Position numbers and translations under genes: made by a program
From: Prorocentrum cordatum
Taxonomy: Eukaryota > Sar > Dinophyceae > Prorocentrales > Prorocentraceae
Reading direction: 5' to 3'
NCBI GenBank assembly: GCA_963575745.1
Contig: CAUYUJ010020686.1
Location: 27,952 to 54,338 of the forward strand
DNA: 26,387 nucleotides
Notes under the pieces: model-generated
Seen by the model: the letters and a program-made list of their open reading frames with translations, nothing else
Database searches by the model: none
Told to the model about the DNA's origin: nothing
Shown here: one piece after another, positions 1 to 8,572 of the stretch
Layout of the letters: each line of letters begins with the position of its first letter
How positions within the stretch are numbered: the first letter of the stretch is position 1

Positions 1-333
1 CTGAGACGTCCTCACAAACTGCTCTCCAAGCGAAGGATTTGGATACAGAGAACAGGCAAACCGCTTGAGACATCCCCACACAACGGCTGCGAACGGTACC
101 GTGCAATACCCCTCGGCGGCTCCTCTTAGGGGGTGCTGAAACCAGCGCCCCGCCTGAGACATCCTCACAATCTGCTCTCCAAGCGAAGGATGTTGAGACA
201 GAAAGCAGGCAAACCGTTTGAGACATCCCCACGCAACGGCTGCAAACAGGACCGTGCAATACCCCTCGGCGGCTCCCCGTAGGGGTGCTGAAACCAGCGC
301 ACCACCTGAGACATCCAGACAATCTGCTGTGTG
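1..333. repeat. ~152-bp tandem repeat, two full units and a broken third
   Basis: Units start at about 2, 155 and 307, each with TGAGACRTCC followed by a CAAWCTGCT-like stretch. The first two share blocks such as GTGCAATACCCCTCGGCGGC and GGTGCTGAAACCAGCGC. The third unit loses similarity after about 27 bases, at GTGTTTAGTA. Each unit also has an internal half-copy beginning TTGAGACATCCCCAC about 64 bases in. The TGAGAC...CAAC/TCTG motif recurs in the dispersed repeat near 2929-2957 (CGCCTGAGACTTCTTCGCAA), so this block may belong to the same wider family. No coding signal is seen. Confidence 0.8.
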
Positions 334-356
334 TTTAGTAAATCAGACAATGAGAA

Positions 357-517
357 GGTCTGGGTATGAGTAAGCCTGGGTATGAGTGAGTTTCAGCATG
401 AGTAGGTCTGAGTATGAGGAGGTCTGAGTATGAGTAGGTCAGAGTATGAATAAGTTAATATGATCAGGTCTGAGTATGAGTAAGTCTGTGTATGAGTAAA
501 CATAGGTATGAGGAGGA
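357..517. repeat. 16-bp minisatellite (GGTCTGAGTATGAGTA)n
   Basis: About ten degenerate units of 16 bases follow each other, the core being GGTCTGAGTATGAGTA or AGTCTGTGTATGAGTA. One unit is two bases short, near 450-463. The array runs directly into a GGA-rich tract. It begins right after the broken third unit of the preceding 152-bp repeat. Confidence 0.85.
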
Positions 518-560
518 GGAGGATGAGGAGGAGGAGGAGAAGACGAGGAAGGAGTAGGAG
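505..560. repeat. GGA-rich microsatellite
   Basis: A purine tract of GAGGAGGAGGA type with small interruptions. It is continuous with the 16-bp minisatellite on its left. The following 560-735 stretch is non-repetitive and no gene could be recognised in it. Confidence 0.8.
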
Positions 561-734
561 GCGTCCAAGCAATAACAAGAACCCCATCTTAGGATATGGG
601 GAAGAACTGTTTGTTCGGGGTCCACGCTGGCTAGCGTGTTGAGAACTCGAGAGAAGTCACGATGCCAGGATACCTCTTTGCTGCTTTCTCCGCCGCCGCA
701 GCCTTCGCGCTTCGCGGCCTCCTGTTCGACGATG

Positions 735-1014
735 ATGACGATGACGAGGGGTCGTAGTGGAAGAAGAAGAAGAAGGATACATAGGATGAGGATGGCGAAG
801 GCGATGGCGATGGCAATGGGCATGCCGATGGCGATAATAATGCTGCTGATGATGATCATGGTGATGATGATGCTGATGAAGATATAATGATGATGGTGGT
901 GATGATGATGACGATGATGATGGTGCTGGTGATGAAGATGATGCTGATGCTATGGTGATGATAATGATGGTGGTGATGATGGTGGTAGTGGTGGTGATCA
1001 TGGTGACGCTGTTG
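735..1014. repeat. Degenerate GAT/GGT trinucleotide tract
   Basis: An interrupted ATG/GAT-type tract with GAC, GCT and GGT variants, including a short GAA run at 750-775. Open frames across it are Met/Asp/Ile homopolymers and are read as artefacts of the repeat. The dispersed repeat copy A starts immediately after it. Confidence 0.85.
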
Positions 1015-1031
1015 AGTTTAATGCTCAAGAG

Positions 1032-1506
1032 TAATTACTGTTGATCCCCCCAGCCCCGGTGTCCATTGCGTTTTTGAATTGAAGTGCTCCTCCCGTGGCT
1101 CGCACCATGTTTTTACAAAGGGGAAGTCTTGGGGCTCAGACTGTGTTTTGGCCCCCAGTTTACAAGAACAGCTGCTCCCGCCTGATACTCCCGCCTGAGA
1201 ATCGCGCTCTAGTGCTGGATTCCTTTACACATTACAAAGGAATCGCGCTCTCTCGTCCCAACACTAAGGGATCATGCTCTTGCGTTGGACTTCCTTACGA
1301 TTTACTCGGGGATCGCGCTATCGCCCGAGACGTCGTCGCGATAAATGCACGACTGATGCCTCAGCGACCCGCCAGCTCGACCCCGCCGTTTGGGCCCGCC
1401 CGCCCGACCCGCCCGTCAGGGTCCGCCAGCCCAAGCCGCCCGTCTGGTTGTACCGTTTATGGCCTGCTTTAACCCCCCTCCTGCTAATATCTGTCGTGCT
1501 TCATCC
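1032..1506. repeat. Dispersed repeat family, copy A (diverged duplicate of 2773-3282)
   Basis: The segment aligns along its length with 2773-3282. Shared blocks in the same order include TGTTGATCC, TTGAAWTGAARTGCYCCTCCC, GGCTCGCA, TTTACAA, GGAATCGCGCTCTC, CGTCCCAACACT and CCCGCCCGACCCGCCCGTC. Inside is a degenerate minisatellite of GGAATCGCGCTCTCGC-type units 30-45 bases apart. Both copies end near a CTCCTGMTAATMTCT block. Frames crossing the copy are not conserved in the partner, which argues against a coding function. Confidence 0.85.
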
Positions 1507-1522
1507 AGCAGTCTTGAAGACA

Positions 1523-1606
1523 TTGTTGTTTTTGCTGGTACTGTTGTTGATGATGCTGATGGTGACGCTGATGCTGTGTTGTTGCTGCCGCTGTTGTTGA
1601 TGATGA
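1523..1606. repeat. GTT/GAT/GCT trinucleotide tract
   Basis: A short mixed trinucleotide tract rich in GTTGTTGATGATGCT-like units directly after dispersed repeat copy A. Bases 1607-1740 after it are a transition into the pentamer satellite and hold no recognisable feature. Confidence 0.7.
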
Positions 1607-1739
1607 AGACTTCCCATTCCCAAATAATGTTAGCCAGTTTGGGCTTAAACCGTGTTTCTTAGCAGACTATGCGGTGTAATCTAGGTTGTGCAATCAATAT
1701 GGTACAACATATGCGGTGCAGTCCATGTGGTACAGTCTT

Positions 1740-2445
1740 TGATGTGGCGCAAGGCAATGCACAGCACTATAACGCAATGCGACGCAATGCAAAACAGTGC
1801 ACAGCAATGCCAAAGCAATGTAGTGTGATGCAAAGGACTGCAGAGCAAAGCAATGTGATAGCAATGTACTTGCAATTCCAAATAATGCTATTGCAATGCA
1901 AAAACAATGCACTGCAAACAAATGCAATGCGATGGCAATGCGATTGCAATGCGGTTGCAACGCGATTGCAATGATACGCAATGTCTATCAGTGCAAAGCA
2001 GTGCAAATCAATGCAAAGCAATTCAACGCAACGAATGCACATCAATGCGATAACAATGCAACGCGCTGCAAAGGGGTGCAAAGGACGGCAGAACAATGCG
2101 CAGCAATGCGATTGCAATGCACAGCACTGCGATTGCGATTTTAAGCAATGCTAAGCAATGCAACGCAATTCGAACCAATACAAAGCAATGCACACCAATG
2201 CAACGCAATGCAAATCAATGCGATGCAATGCGATTGCAGTGCGATAGCAATGCTATTGCAATGCAAAGCAATTCAAATCAATGCAACGCAATGCGAAACA
2301 ATGCAAAGCACTGCAATGCATGTAGTGTGATGCAAAGCAATGCGCAGCAACGCAAAGCAATGCGGTTGCCATGAGTTTGCAACGCAAAGCGATTGCCGAG
2401 CAATACAGTACGATTGGAATGCAGTGCAGTGCAATAATATTGCAA
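1740..2445. repeat. GCAAN pentamer satellite (GCAATGCAAAGCAATGC type)
   Basis: About 700 bases built from a degenerate pentamer GCAAT/GCAAA/GCAAC, often pairing into a decamer AAAGCAATGC. Inserts such as GCGATTGCAATGCGGTTGC contain the unit in both orientations and create TTGCAA palindromes. The pentamer has no stop codon in most phases, so several frames stay open on both strands (Gln-Cys-Asn-Ala on plus, His-Cys-Ile-Ala on minus). These frames are a by-product of the repeat. The array lies between the two copies of the dispersed repeat. Confidence 0.9.
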
Positions 2446-2718
2446 TGCAGCGGGGGGGGGCGGCTGCGACGGGGCGGCGGCGGCGGGCCAGAACGAGGCC
2501 ACAAACGGGCCTTTCAAGTCGGTTGCAATCGATTGGATCGCAATCGATTGGATTGCAGCGCTTCGATTGCAACAGGGGGTGGTGCCACGGGGCGGCGGCG
2601 ACGGGGCGGCGACGGCGACCACAAGGCGGCGGATGCGGGAAGGGAGCCCAGACGACGGGCGGCTACGAGGCGGCGACAGGGCGGCGACGGCGACCACACG
2701 GCGGCGAACCGGACAATG
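2446..2718. repeat. GGC/GAC-rich imperfect repeats
   Basis: A sharp switch from the pentamer satellite to a GC-rich stretch of GGGGCGGCGGCG blocks. The block GGCGGCGACGGCGACCACA occurs twice, near 2607 and 2682. A small patch (2520-2565) repeats ATCGATTGGAT. No coding frame is convincing. Confidence 0.7.
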
Positions 2719-2772
2719 GAGCCTAGTCCTGTGGAGAAGAAGTAAGAACCCCGTAAGTGCAATCATTGTTTG

Positions 2773-3282
2773 TTGAATTATGATTGTTGATCCTCCTCTC
2801 CGGTGCACCTCGTGATTGTTCAATTGAAATGCCCCTCCCGGGGCTCGCATTTTGTTGTTTACAAGGAAAAGTCTTGAGCCTAAGATTTCGCTGTTGACCC
2901 CCAAACTGCAACAACAACGGCTCCCGCCTGAGACTTCTTCGCAACTGATTCTACATCGCGCTCTTGCGCGGGACTTTCTTGCAATTTATCCAGGAATCGC
3001 GCTCTCGCGTGACTTTGCTGAGACGTCGCGTCCCAACACTCAGGAATCATTCTCGCTCTGGACCTCCTGACGATTTGCTTGAGAATCTCGCTATCGCTTA
3101 AGCTTTCCTCGCGATTCATGCAGGACTCGCGCTTCAGCGACCCGTCCGCTCAACCTGGCCGTCTGGGCCCGCCCGCACGACCCGCCTGGTAGGGTCCGCC
3201 CGCCCGACCCGCCCGTCTGGTTCTGCCGCTTGTTTTGCTGCTCCTCACCCGCCTCCTGATAATCTCTCTTGTGATCCATCCT
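2773..3282. repeat. Dispersed repeat family, copy B (diverged duplicate of 1032-1506)
   Basis: This is the longer partner of copy A, in the same orientation. It begins near GAATTATGATTGTTGATCC and contains the ordered shared blocks listed for copy A, with several minisatellite-like units (CGCGCTCTTGCGCGGGACTT, GGAATCGCGCTCTCGC) and the CCCGCCCGACCCGCCCGTC block. It also contains a CGCCTGAGAC motif that matches the 152-bp repeat at the window start. Confidence 0.85.
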
Positions 3283-3486
3283 TTTTCCTCCACCTTGTCC
3301 CTTCCCTTCTCCTCCCCTCCCTTTCTCTGTTCTCCAACTACACGTGGCAGGTAAGGATGATATACTCTTTATACTCTTGAGGGGGTACGATCGAATACGA
3401 GCGGAGCGGATATCGAGTGTTTGGGATATGCATGTTGAATGGCACGCGAGCCGATACGAGGGAACAGTCTTAACATGATGATTGTC
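3283..3486. other. Non-repetitive stretch, no gene recognised
   Basis: A short CCTTCTCC-rich patch is followed by about 130 bases of ordinary sequence up to the GAT tract. A donor-like CAGGTAAGG occurs near 3347, but there is no supported exon beside it. Confidence 0.4.
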
Positions 3487-4207
3487 GGTGGTGACAATGT
3501 CGATGCTTGTCATGAAGGTGATTATGATGCTGATGATGAGGAAGATGAGGGTGCTGCTGCTGATAATGCTGATTATACTTAGGATGATGATGATGATGAT
3601 GACGATGCTGCTGCTGATGATGATGCTTCTGATGGCGATGATGCTGATGATGATGCTGCTGATGCTGCTGCTGCTGATGATGATGATGCGCTGCTCCTGC
3701 TGCTCCTGCTGCTGCTGCTGCTGCGCGGCTGCTGCTGCTGCAGTTGGTGGTGTTTTGTTGGTGGTGATGTTGATGATGATGACGATGACGATGACGATGA
3801 CGATGATAACGAGGATGATGAGGATAGTATAACGATGATGATGCTGACGATTATGCTGACGATCATGATGATGATGAGGATGAGGGTGATGATGATGATG
3901 ATGATGATGATGATGGTAAGAATGATGACGATTGCGGTGATGGTGATGATGATGCTGATGATGATGTTGATGAGTATGATGATGATGATGATGCTGATGG
4001 TGATGATGATGACGATGATGATGATGATGATGATGTTTATGATGATGATGATGATGCTGCTGATGATGATGATGATGATGCTGATGATGAAGATGATGAG
4101 GATGATTATTATTATTATGCTGCTGATGATGCTGCTTGCGGATTGAATTGATGATGCTGGATGATGATGATGATGATGCTGATGATGATGATGATGATGA
4201 TGATGAC

Positions 4208-4294
<87 letters not shown>

Positions 4295-4296
4295 CG
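3487..4296. repeat. Long GAT (ATG) trinucleotide tract
   Basis: About 800 bases of GAT repeats with GAC, GCT, GGT and GAA variants. A GCTGCTGCTG sub-block lies at 3690-3745. The purest part, about 4208-4294, is roughly 29 uninterrupted GAT units. In different frames it reads as poly-Met, poly-Asp or poly-Ser. The tract shows no maintenance of one frame, so it is annotated as repeat DNA. Confidence 0.9.
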
Positions 4297-4445
4297 GAGG
4301 AGAGGGGGGGAGGAGGATATTGCAGAGGAAGAGGAGGATGATGAGGATGATGAGGAAAATGCTGATGAGGATGAGTGTAAAGAGGAGTGTCAGGAGGAGT
4401 GAGGGGAGGGTGTGGGATAATGTGTGAGGAGGGATGAGGAAAGCA
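4290..4445. repeat. GGA/GAG purine tract following the GAT tract
   Basis: GGAGGAGAGGGGG then GAGGAGGATGATGAGG-type sequence. The order GAT tract then GGA tract recurs at 19215-20060. Confidence 0.8.
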
Positions 4446-4497
4446 GGGGTGGTCAGTGTTGCTCCCGTCCCAGATTTTAACTCACGGAGGGCCCGAT

Positions 4498-4515
4498 AGG
4501 GTTCCTAGGAACCCT
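4498..4515. repeat. Perfect 18-bp palindrome
   Basis: AGGGTTCCTAGGAACCCT is its own reverse complement. It lies in otherwise non-repetitive sequence just before the LINE fragment. Its role is unknown. Confidence 0.8.
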
Positions 4516-4950
4516 CGGGAGAGCGCAAAAGAGCCGAACACGTCAGAAACCCTCCCGAAACAATGACTGCCTCGAGTCGTGACGGAAGATTGGTCTTCAT
4601 TTTCGGCTTCTGGAGGCCCTCATCGGACCCCACCATTGTAACAAGAACGAAGCAGGATGTAACACTGGTCCCAGGGAAGTGGTCGAGACTGGGCTCAGCG
4701 AGCCAGAACTTTCCATGACGGCATCCTCGCCTCGCTTCAATACGTTGGCAGGCGACGACGATGACGATGACGGCGATGACGATGACGGCGTCGACAACGA
4801 CGACGTCTCGCGTCGGCAGCTGCGCCCCGAGGCCGTGAAGAGGCCCCCTCCTCTCCAGCCCCCCCCAAGCATAAAAACAAGAAGTTCGGGGCTGGCCGTC
4901 CTCCTCCTCCTCCTCCTCCTCCTCCTCCTCTTCCTCCCTCCTTGGCATAG
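4516..4950. other. Intergenic stretch with short GAC and CTC tracts
   Basis: No gene could be recognised. A GACGATGACG tract occupies about 4753-4805 and a CTC tract about 4901-4936. Long frames on both strands here are mostly created by these tracts. Confidence 0.5.
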
Positions 4951-5022
4951 GGCGATGCGCAGGGTCTTGGCTCCTCCACGTGCTGTGCTTCGCGGACCGC
5001 GCGCAGGTCAGTTGCGCAAGCT

Positions 5023-5889
5023 TTGAGGGCCGTCGCCTCCTGGGATGCAGTCGAGCGACATGCGATGGAATGTTTGTCAAGCCCATGGTGTCCTCTCTGT
5101 CCTGGACAGAAGCCCTGTACTAAGGGCCATCAGTTTCATGAGTGCCCCTACGTGCTGAACGTGGGCCAGGAAGAGGGCAGCCCCATGGAAGCTCTGACCG
5201 AGGACCTCCTGAAGGTCAGAGGGTGCCTCCAGGAGCGCTGCACCATGGGAGCGGCGGACAGCGACTACGACCGCTTTGACCTCGTCATCGGACTACCGAT
5301 GGTGTCCCGTCAGGTGCCAGATGCGGAGGTGGCCTGCGAGACTTTCTGGTTGGGCGACTGGTCCACGACAGTCCATCCGAGGTCCACCATTGTCTACCAC
5401 GACCGCTCGGGCTATGACACGTCCTGGCCTGTGCTCTGTCGCTGTGGATGGGCTTGCGTCCAGATCGGTGCGGATGACATCCCCATCCTGGCGGTCTTCG
5501 GAGCGCTGCCTGGGCGAAGGCAGACCGTCGGCAGGGCCGAGCGCTGGGCCTTTCTACAAGCACTGCGCCACATGGACTACGTCAGGTCCGTGGTCACTGA
5601 CTTGGCTTCGCTGGCGGCGGAGATCGAAACATGGGACCCAGAGCTCGCCTCGCCGCGCGGGCAGTGCGCCGATGTCTGGAAGCAGATCTCCACCATGTCG
5701 GAGGGACGTGGACGTCCCCGTGGTTGCTGGTGCCCTGCACATCTGAGCGTCTTGGACCACCTTGGTCAGGACAGCTGGCATATGTGTGACTTAAATGGCA
5801 ACGGCTGGGCCGATTTCTTCGCGAAGACTGGGGCCCAGTCTCATCGCTTTAGCCGCGCTTGTCGACCTGATCCGTGTGAAGATGAATGA
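5023..5889 (+). CDS. LINE CCHC motif plus RNase H domain (partial ORF2-like polyprotein)
   Basis: A 288-residue open frame (counting from the TTG at 5023; no ATG supports a start, and the frame is open back to 4951). Residues 22-42 hold C23, C26, H36 and C41, giving C-x2-C-x9-H-x4-C, the CCHC motif that ends many LINE reverse transcriptase regions. Residues 122-270 form an RNase H fold with all four acidic residues: D127 in YHDRSGYD, E173 in VGRAERWAFLQAL, D193 in VVTDLASLAAE and D264 in NGWADFFAKTGA. H240 in CPAHLSV matches the conserved RNase H histidine. RNase H degrades the RNA strand of the RNA-DNA hybrid during reverse transcription. The frame ends at 5889, but related helical sequence continues in other frames, so the present stop is probably a frameshift product. 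It is unlikely to be a working gene on its own. Confidence 0.8.
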   Translation: MRAVASWDAVERHAMECLSSPWCPLCPGQKPCTKGHQFHECPYVLNVGQEEGSPMEALTEDLLKVRGCLQERCTMGAADSDYDRFDLVIGLPMVSRQVPDAEVACETFWLGDWSTTVHPRSTIVYHDRSGYDTSWPVLCRCGWACVQIGADDIPILAVFGALPGRRQTVGRAERWAFLQALRHMDYVRSVVTDLASLAAEIETWDPELASPRGQCADVWKQISTMSEGRGRPRGCWCPAHLSVLDHLGQDSWHMCDLNGNGWADFFAKTGAQSHRFSRACRPDPCEDE

Positions 5890-6267
5890 GGGATGCCAAG
5901 TTGGAGGCCCAACTTCTTTCATGGATGATGGCGGCAGTTGGCTCGCTCGCGGACGACACGAAGGAGCTGGTCCCCAGGCTCTCGCGCCCACCGGCCCCTC
6001 CTGCGCCTGTACAGTCAAAAACCATAATAAGGACGCGCGACTTTGCTCAGGGTGCCCTTGCGTCCTTGCTCTTCCTTGCTCTTGCGTCCTTGAGGTTTTC
6101 GTCGTCCGCCGCCCCAAAAATCTCAACTTCGGCTTCCAAGGGTCTTGCGTGCTTACCGCGCGTCCTTATTAGGGTTTTTGATTGTACAGCTTGTGCAGAA
6201 CCGGCACGGCATCGCGAGGCGCAGCGACACCTGGATCTGCACGCTCTGCACTGCCTCGGCGTCTCCA

Positions 6268-6429
6268 GGAGGAGGAGGAGGAGGAGGNNNNNNNNNNNNN
6301 NNNNNNNNNNNNNNNNNNNNNNNNNNNNNNNNNNNNNNNNNNNNNNNNNNNNNNNNNNNNNNNNNNNNNNNNNNNNNNNNNNNNNNNCTCCTCCTCCTCC
6401 TCCTCCTCCTCCTCCTCCTCCTCAGCTCT
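6268..6429. repeat. Inverted microsatellite: GGA run, 100-base gap, CTC run
   Basis: A GGA run ending at 6287 is followed by exactly 100 N (6288-6387) and then a CTC run of about 36 bases. The two runs are reverse complements, so the real sequence may be a hairpin or triplex-forming purine/pyrimidine inverted repeat that broke the assembly. The number 100 is a usual placeholder, so the true length is unknown. Confidence 0.85.
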
Positions 6430-6823
6430 GCCCTCTGCTCGGCAAGGGGCTACTGCGATCGCCCTCCGCGCCGCCGACCGGCTCTGGGGGCCGGAGGTTG
6501 GCCGTCCGTCGGGTGCGGAGGCTGCGAGGACCTGGGTTCCCGGGGCGCTGCCAGAGCGCCCGAGGCCATCCGCCGACGCGAGGCCCTGGATTCCTGAAGC
6601 TCTGCCCGTGGGTTCTGGGCAGGCCGCTGCTGGCATCCCGCCCAGCGGCAGCGGCCCCTCCGGGGAGTCCGGGGATCAGGCCCCCAGGGCGGCCTCTGAG
6701 TCGGCGACGGCTTCTGGCGGTGTTAGAGCTGTCCGTACTGTGTCTAGTACTGTGAGCTCGGTTCCAATGTGCCTACTTTTTTTGAGCAGCGCCCCCAGGG
6801 CTCCAGATGCTGTGTCTAGTAAC

Positions 6824-7099
6824 AGCCCGCCCTACGAGCTCATCCGTGGTCACCACATGGTCACGGAAGGGCCTTTTGTGTATTGCCTGAACTGCGGCGG
6901 CTCTTCCGCCTCGCGGCAATCACCAGTCTTGATGGGTAATTGTGCTGGGCCCGTCACCTGGGAGATCAATCGTGCTCGCACCACGGCCCCGAGAAATCTC
7001 AAGGCTGGGTGCCACCCGCGCACGGGGCTTCCCCTAAGCGGCAAACCACCACGCGGTTGGTGTAGCCGCCCATTTGAACCCTCGTGGCTCCCTGGTTAG
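6824..7099 (+). pseudogene. C-terminal CxxC / GCHPRTG domain of the LINE polyprotein
   Basis: The frame encodes YELIRGHHMVTEGPFVYCLN followed by CGGSS, a later GNCAGP and then LKAGCHPRTGLPL. This pattern is a histidine-containing lead-in, a CxxC-G pair, a lone cysteine some 18 residues on and a final G-x-HP-x-TG-x-L. In dinoflagellate LINE polyproteins it follows the RNase H domain, which is its position here. I infer a small zinc-binding or nucleic-acid-binding unit; its function is unknown to me. It sits in a different frame from the RNase H segment and is separated from it by low-complexity sequence and the gap. The frame runs to a stop at 7097-7099. Confidence 0.55.
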
Positions 7100-7129
7100 C
7101 TGTCCTGGCCACGGAGTCCATGTGGCTTG

Positions 7130-7300
7130 CGTCCTCCTCCCTCCTTCCTCCTTACTCCTCCCTCCTCCCTCCTCCCTCCTCTCTCTTCCCTCCCTCCCTC
7201 CCTCCCTCCCTCCTCCCTCCCTCCCTCCTCGTCTTTGTCCACGTCGTCCCTCCTCCCTCCCTCCTCCCCCCTTCCCCCTCCTCGCCCCAGGGCATGAAGA
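7130..7300. repeat. CCT/CCCT pyrimidine tract
   Basis: TCCCTCC-type units with few interruptions on the plus strand. Pro/Ser/Leu-rich frames on plus and Glu/Gly/Arg frames on minus are produced by the tract. Confidence 0.85.
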
Positions 7301-7404
7301 AACTCCCCGAGCTGCAGGCGAAGCTGAAGCCGGCGCCCCAGCGCCGCCCCTACCCCCCGCGGAGCTCCTCGGCCCGAGCCGGAGGGGCGCCGAGCGCGCT
7401 CCTC

Positions 7405-7500
7405 CTCCTCGCTCGCCTCGACTCCTCGCTCGCCTCGACTCCTCGCTCGCCTCGCCTCGACTCCTCGCTCGCCTCGCCTCGACTCCTCGCCCGCCGCCCC
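7405..7500. repeat. Short tandem repeat, CTCGCTCGCCTCGACTC type
   Basis: Five or so units of 17 or 22 bases, the longer form having CTCGCCTCGCCTCGACTC. The last unit reads CTCGCCCGCC before the sequence changes. Confidence 0.85.
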
Positions 7501-8340
7501 CCCGCTCCCTCCAGAGCGGGGGGAGTCTCGCGCCCGACGGCGGGCAGCGGGCGCGGGCGCCCGATGGGCGAGGCCAGTGAGGAGCCGCCTCGAGCATGGC
7601 CGAGGGGGGGGGGGCACCGGGCGCTCCTCCGCGTTTCGGGGGGCACGGCGAGGCCCACCGGGGCCCCGAAACAGCGACGAGGGAACGTTGCCACGGCTTC
7701 AGGCGGCAGCCAAGTCGAATGGCCCGGCGAAGCGCCCAGCTTTGCGGCCCGGGCCAACGGCGCAAGGTTTACGGTCGACGCTGGCGCCGTGCCCTCGGCC
7801 ACCACTGCTGCCCCGGCACGCCCGCAGTTCTCAGGCACAGGTGCTCCGGGCAGCCCAGCAGGGCCACGGGCTGCCGCGGGCCCTTGGGCCAAGGGCGGGT
7901 CCATTAGGACCTCTCTCCCGCTTGTCCCAGAGACGAGTGGCACTGCGTCGCCCATCCGCAGAGCTGGCCGCACCCCCAGCCACGCTGGCGATCCACCGGG
8001 ATCCGCGGCGCCAGAGGCGCCGGCCGCCGGCCCGCCCCGGGTCAGCCTCGACGGCAGGCCCGACTTCGAACTCGGCACCCCAACATCCTGAAGGCCGAGG
8101 ACGACGCCGGCGGAGATCTCGACCAAGCTGAGGCCGAGGCTGCGGCGCAGCAGGTCGTGGGCACTGCGCGGCGCGCGAGGGGCGCTGCGCCCGCGCGCGC
8201 GGATGCATGGCCGCGCGCGCGGCTGCCGCCGCTGCTGGGGAGGGGGGTCGCGATCGCGAGGGCGATCGTGCCCGCCGCAGCCGCCAGCCACGCCGCCGCC
8301 GCGGCCTGCCCCTGCTCTCCCGGCCCCTCGTGCAGATGAG
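7501..8340. other. GC-rich region, no recognised gene
   Basis: Long frames are open in several phases on both strands because of the GC content. The translated products are Pro/Ala/Arg/Gly-rich and none matches a family I know. One plus frame (7596-7907) has a slightly more protein-like stretch, but nothing decides between it and the overlapping alternatives. No call is made. Confidence 0.4.
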
Positions 8341-8344
8341 GAGG

Positions 8345-8464
8345 ACTGTTCTTCTTCTTCTTCTTCTTCTGTTTCTTCTTCTTCTTCTTATTACTACTAT
8401 TATTTTTAGTATCATCATTATTATCATTATTATTCTGAGTTTCAGTATTCTTGGTATTCGTATC

Positions 8465-8495
<31 letters not shown>

Positions 8496-8572
8496 GTATT
8501 ATTATTAGTATTATTATTATTAGTATTATTATTAGTATTATTATTATTATTGTTGTTGTTGTTGTTGAACAT
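8345..8572. repeat. TTC then TTA/AGT trinucleotide tract ending in GTT
   Basis: A CTTCTTCTT run (8349-8390) is followed by ATTATTATTAGT-like units (about 8395-8550) and ends in a pure TTG run near 8550-8566. A second tract at 9328 begins with TTG and proceeds to ATT, so the two face each other in mirror order. Confidence 0.85.

Larger units (their letters stand above)
4951..7099 (+). mobile_element. 3' part of a LINE (non-LTR) retrotransposon, 5'-truncated and broken
   Basis: In order, the stretch encodes a CCHC motif of the kind that follows LINE reverse transcriptases, a complete-looking RNase H domain (5380-5830), a helical linker readable only with frameshifts near 5835 and 5885, and a small C-terminal domain with CxxC and GCHPRTG (6827-7040). 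No reverse transcriptase or endonuclease precedes it, so the copy is 5'-truncated, as is common for LINEs. The open frame upstream of the CCHC motif begins after a stop at 4948. A GGA/CTC inverted microsatellite with an assembly gap interrupts the element at about 6268-6429. I know this domain order from dinoflagellate LINE polyproteins; the exact element ends are not visible. Confidence 0.75.

Noticed and set aside
1681-2904. Several overlapping frames on both strands in the pentamer satellite
   Set aside because: The pentamer lacks stops in most phases, so openness is automatic. No start context or domain supports them.
4136-4427. Poly-Asp or poly-Met protein frames through the GAT tract
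   Set aside because: They are produced by the trinucleotide repeat in each phase, with no non-repetitive domain attached.
7074-8131. Pro/Ser-rich protein frames downstream of the LINE
   Set aside because: Three or more frames on both strands are equally open through pyrimidine and GC-rich tracts, with no recognisable domain.
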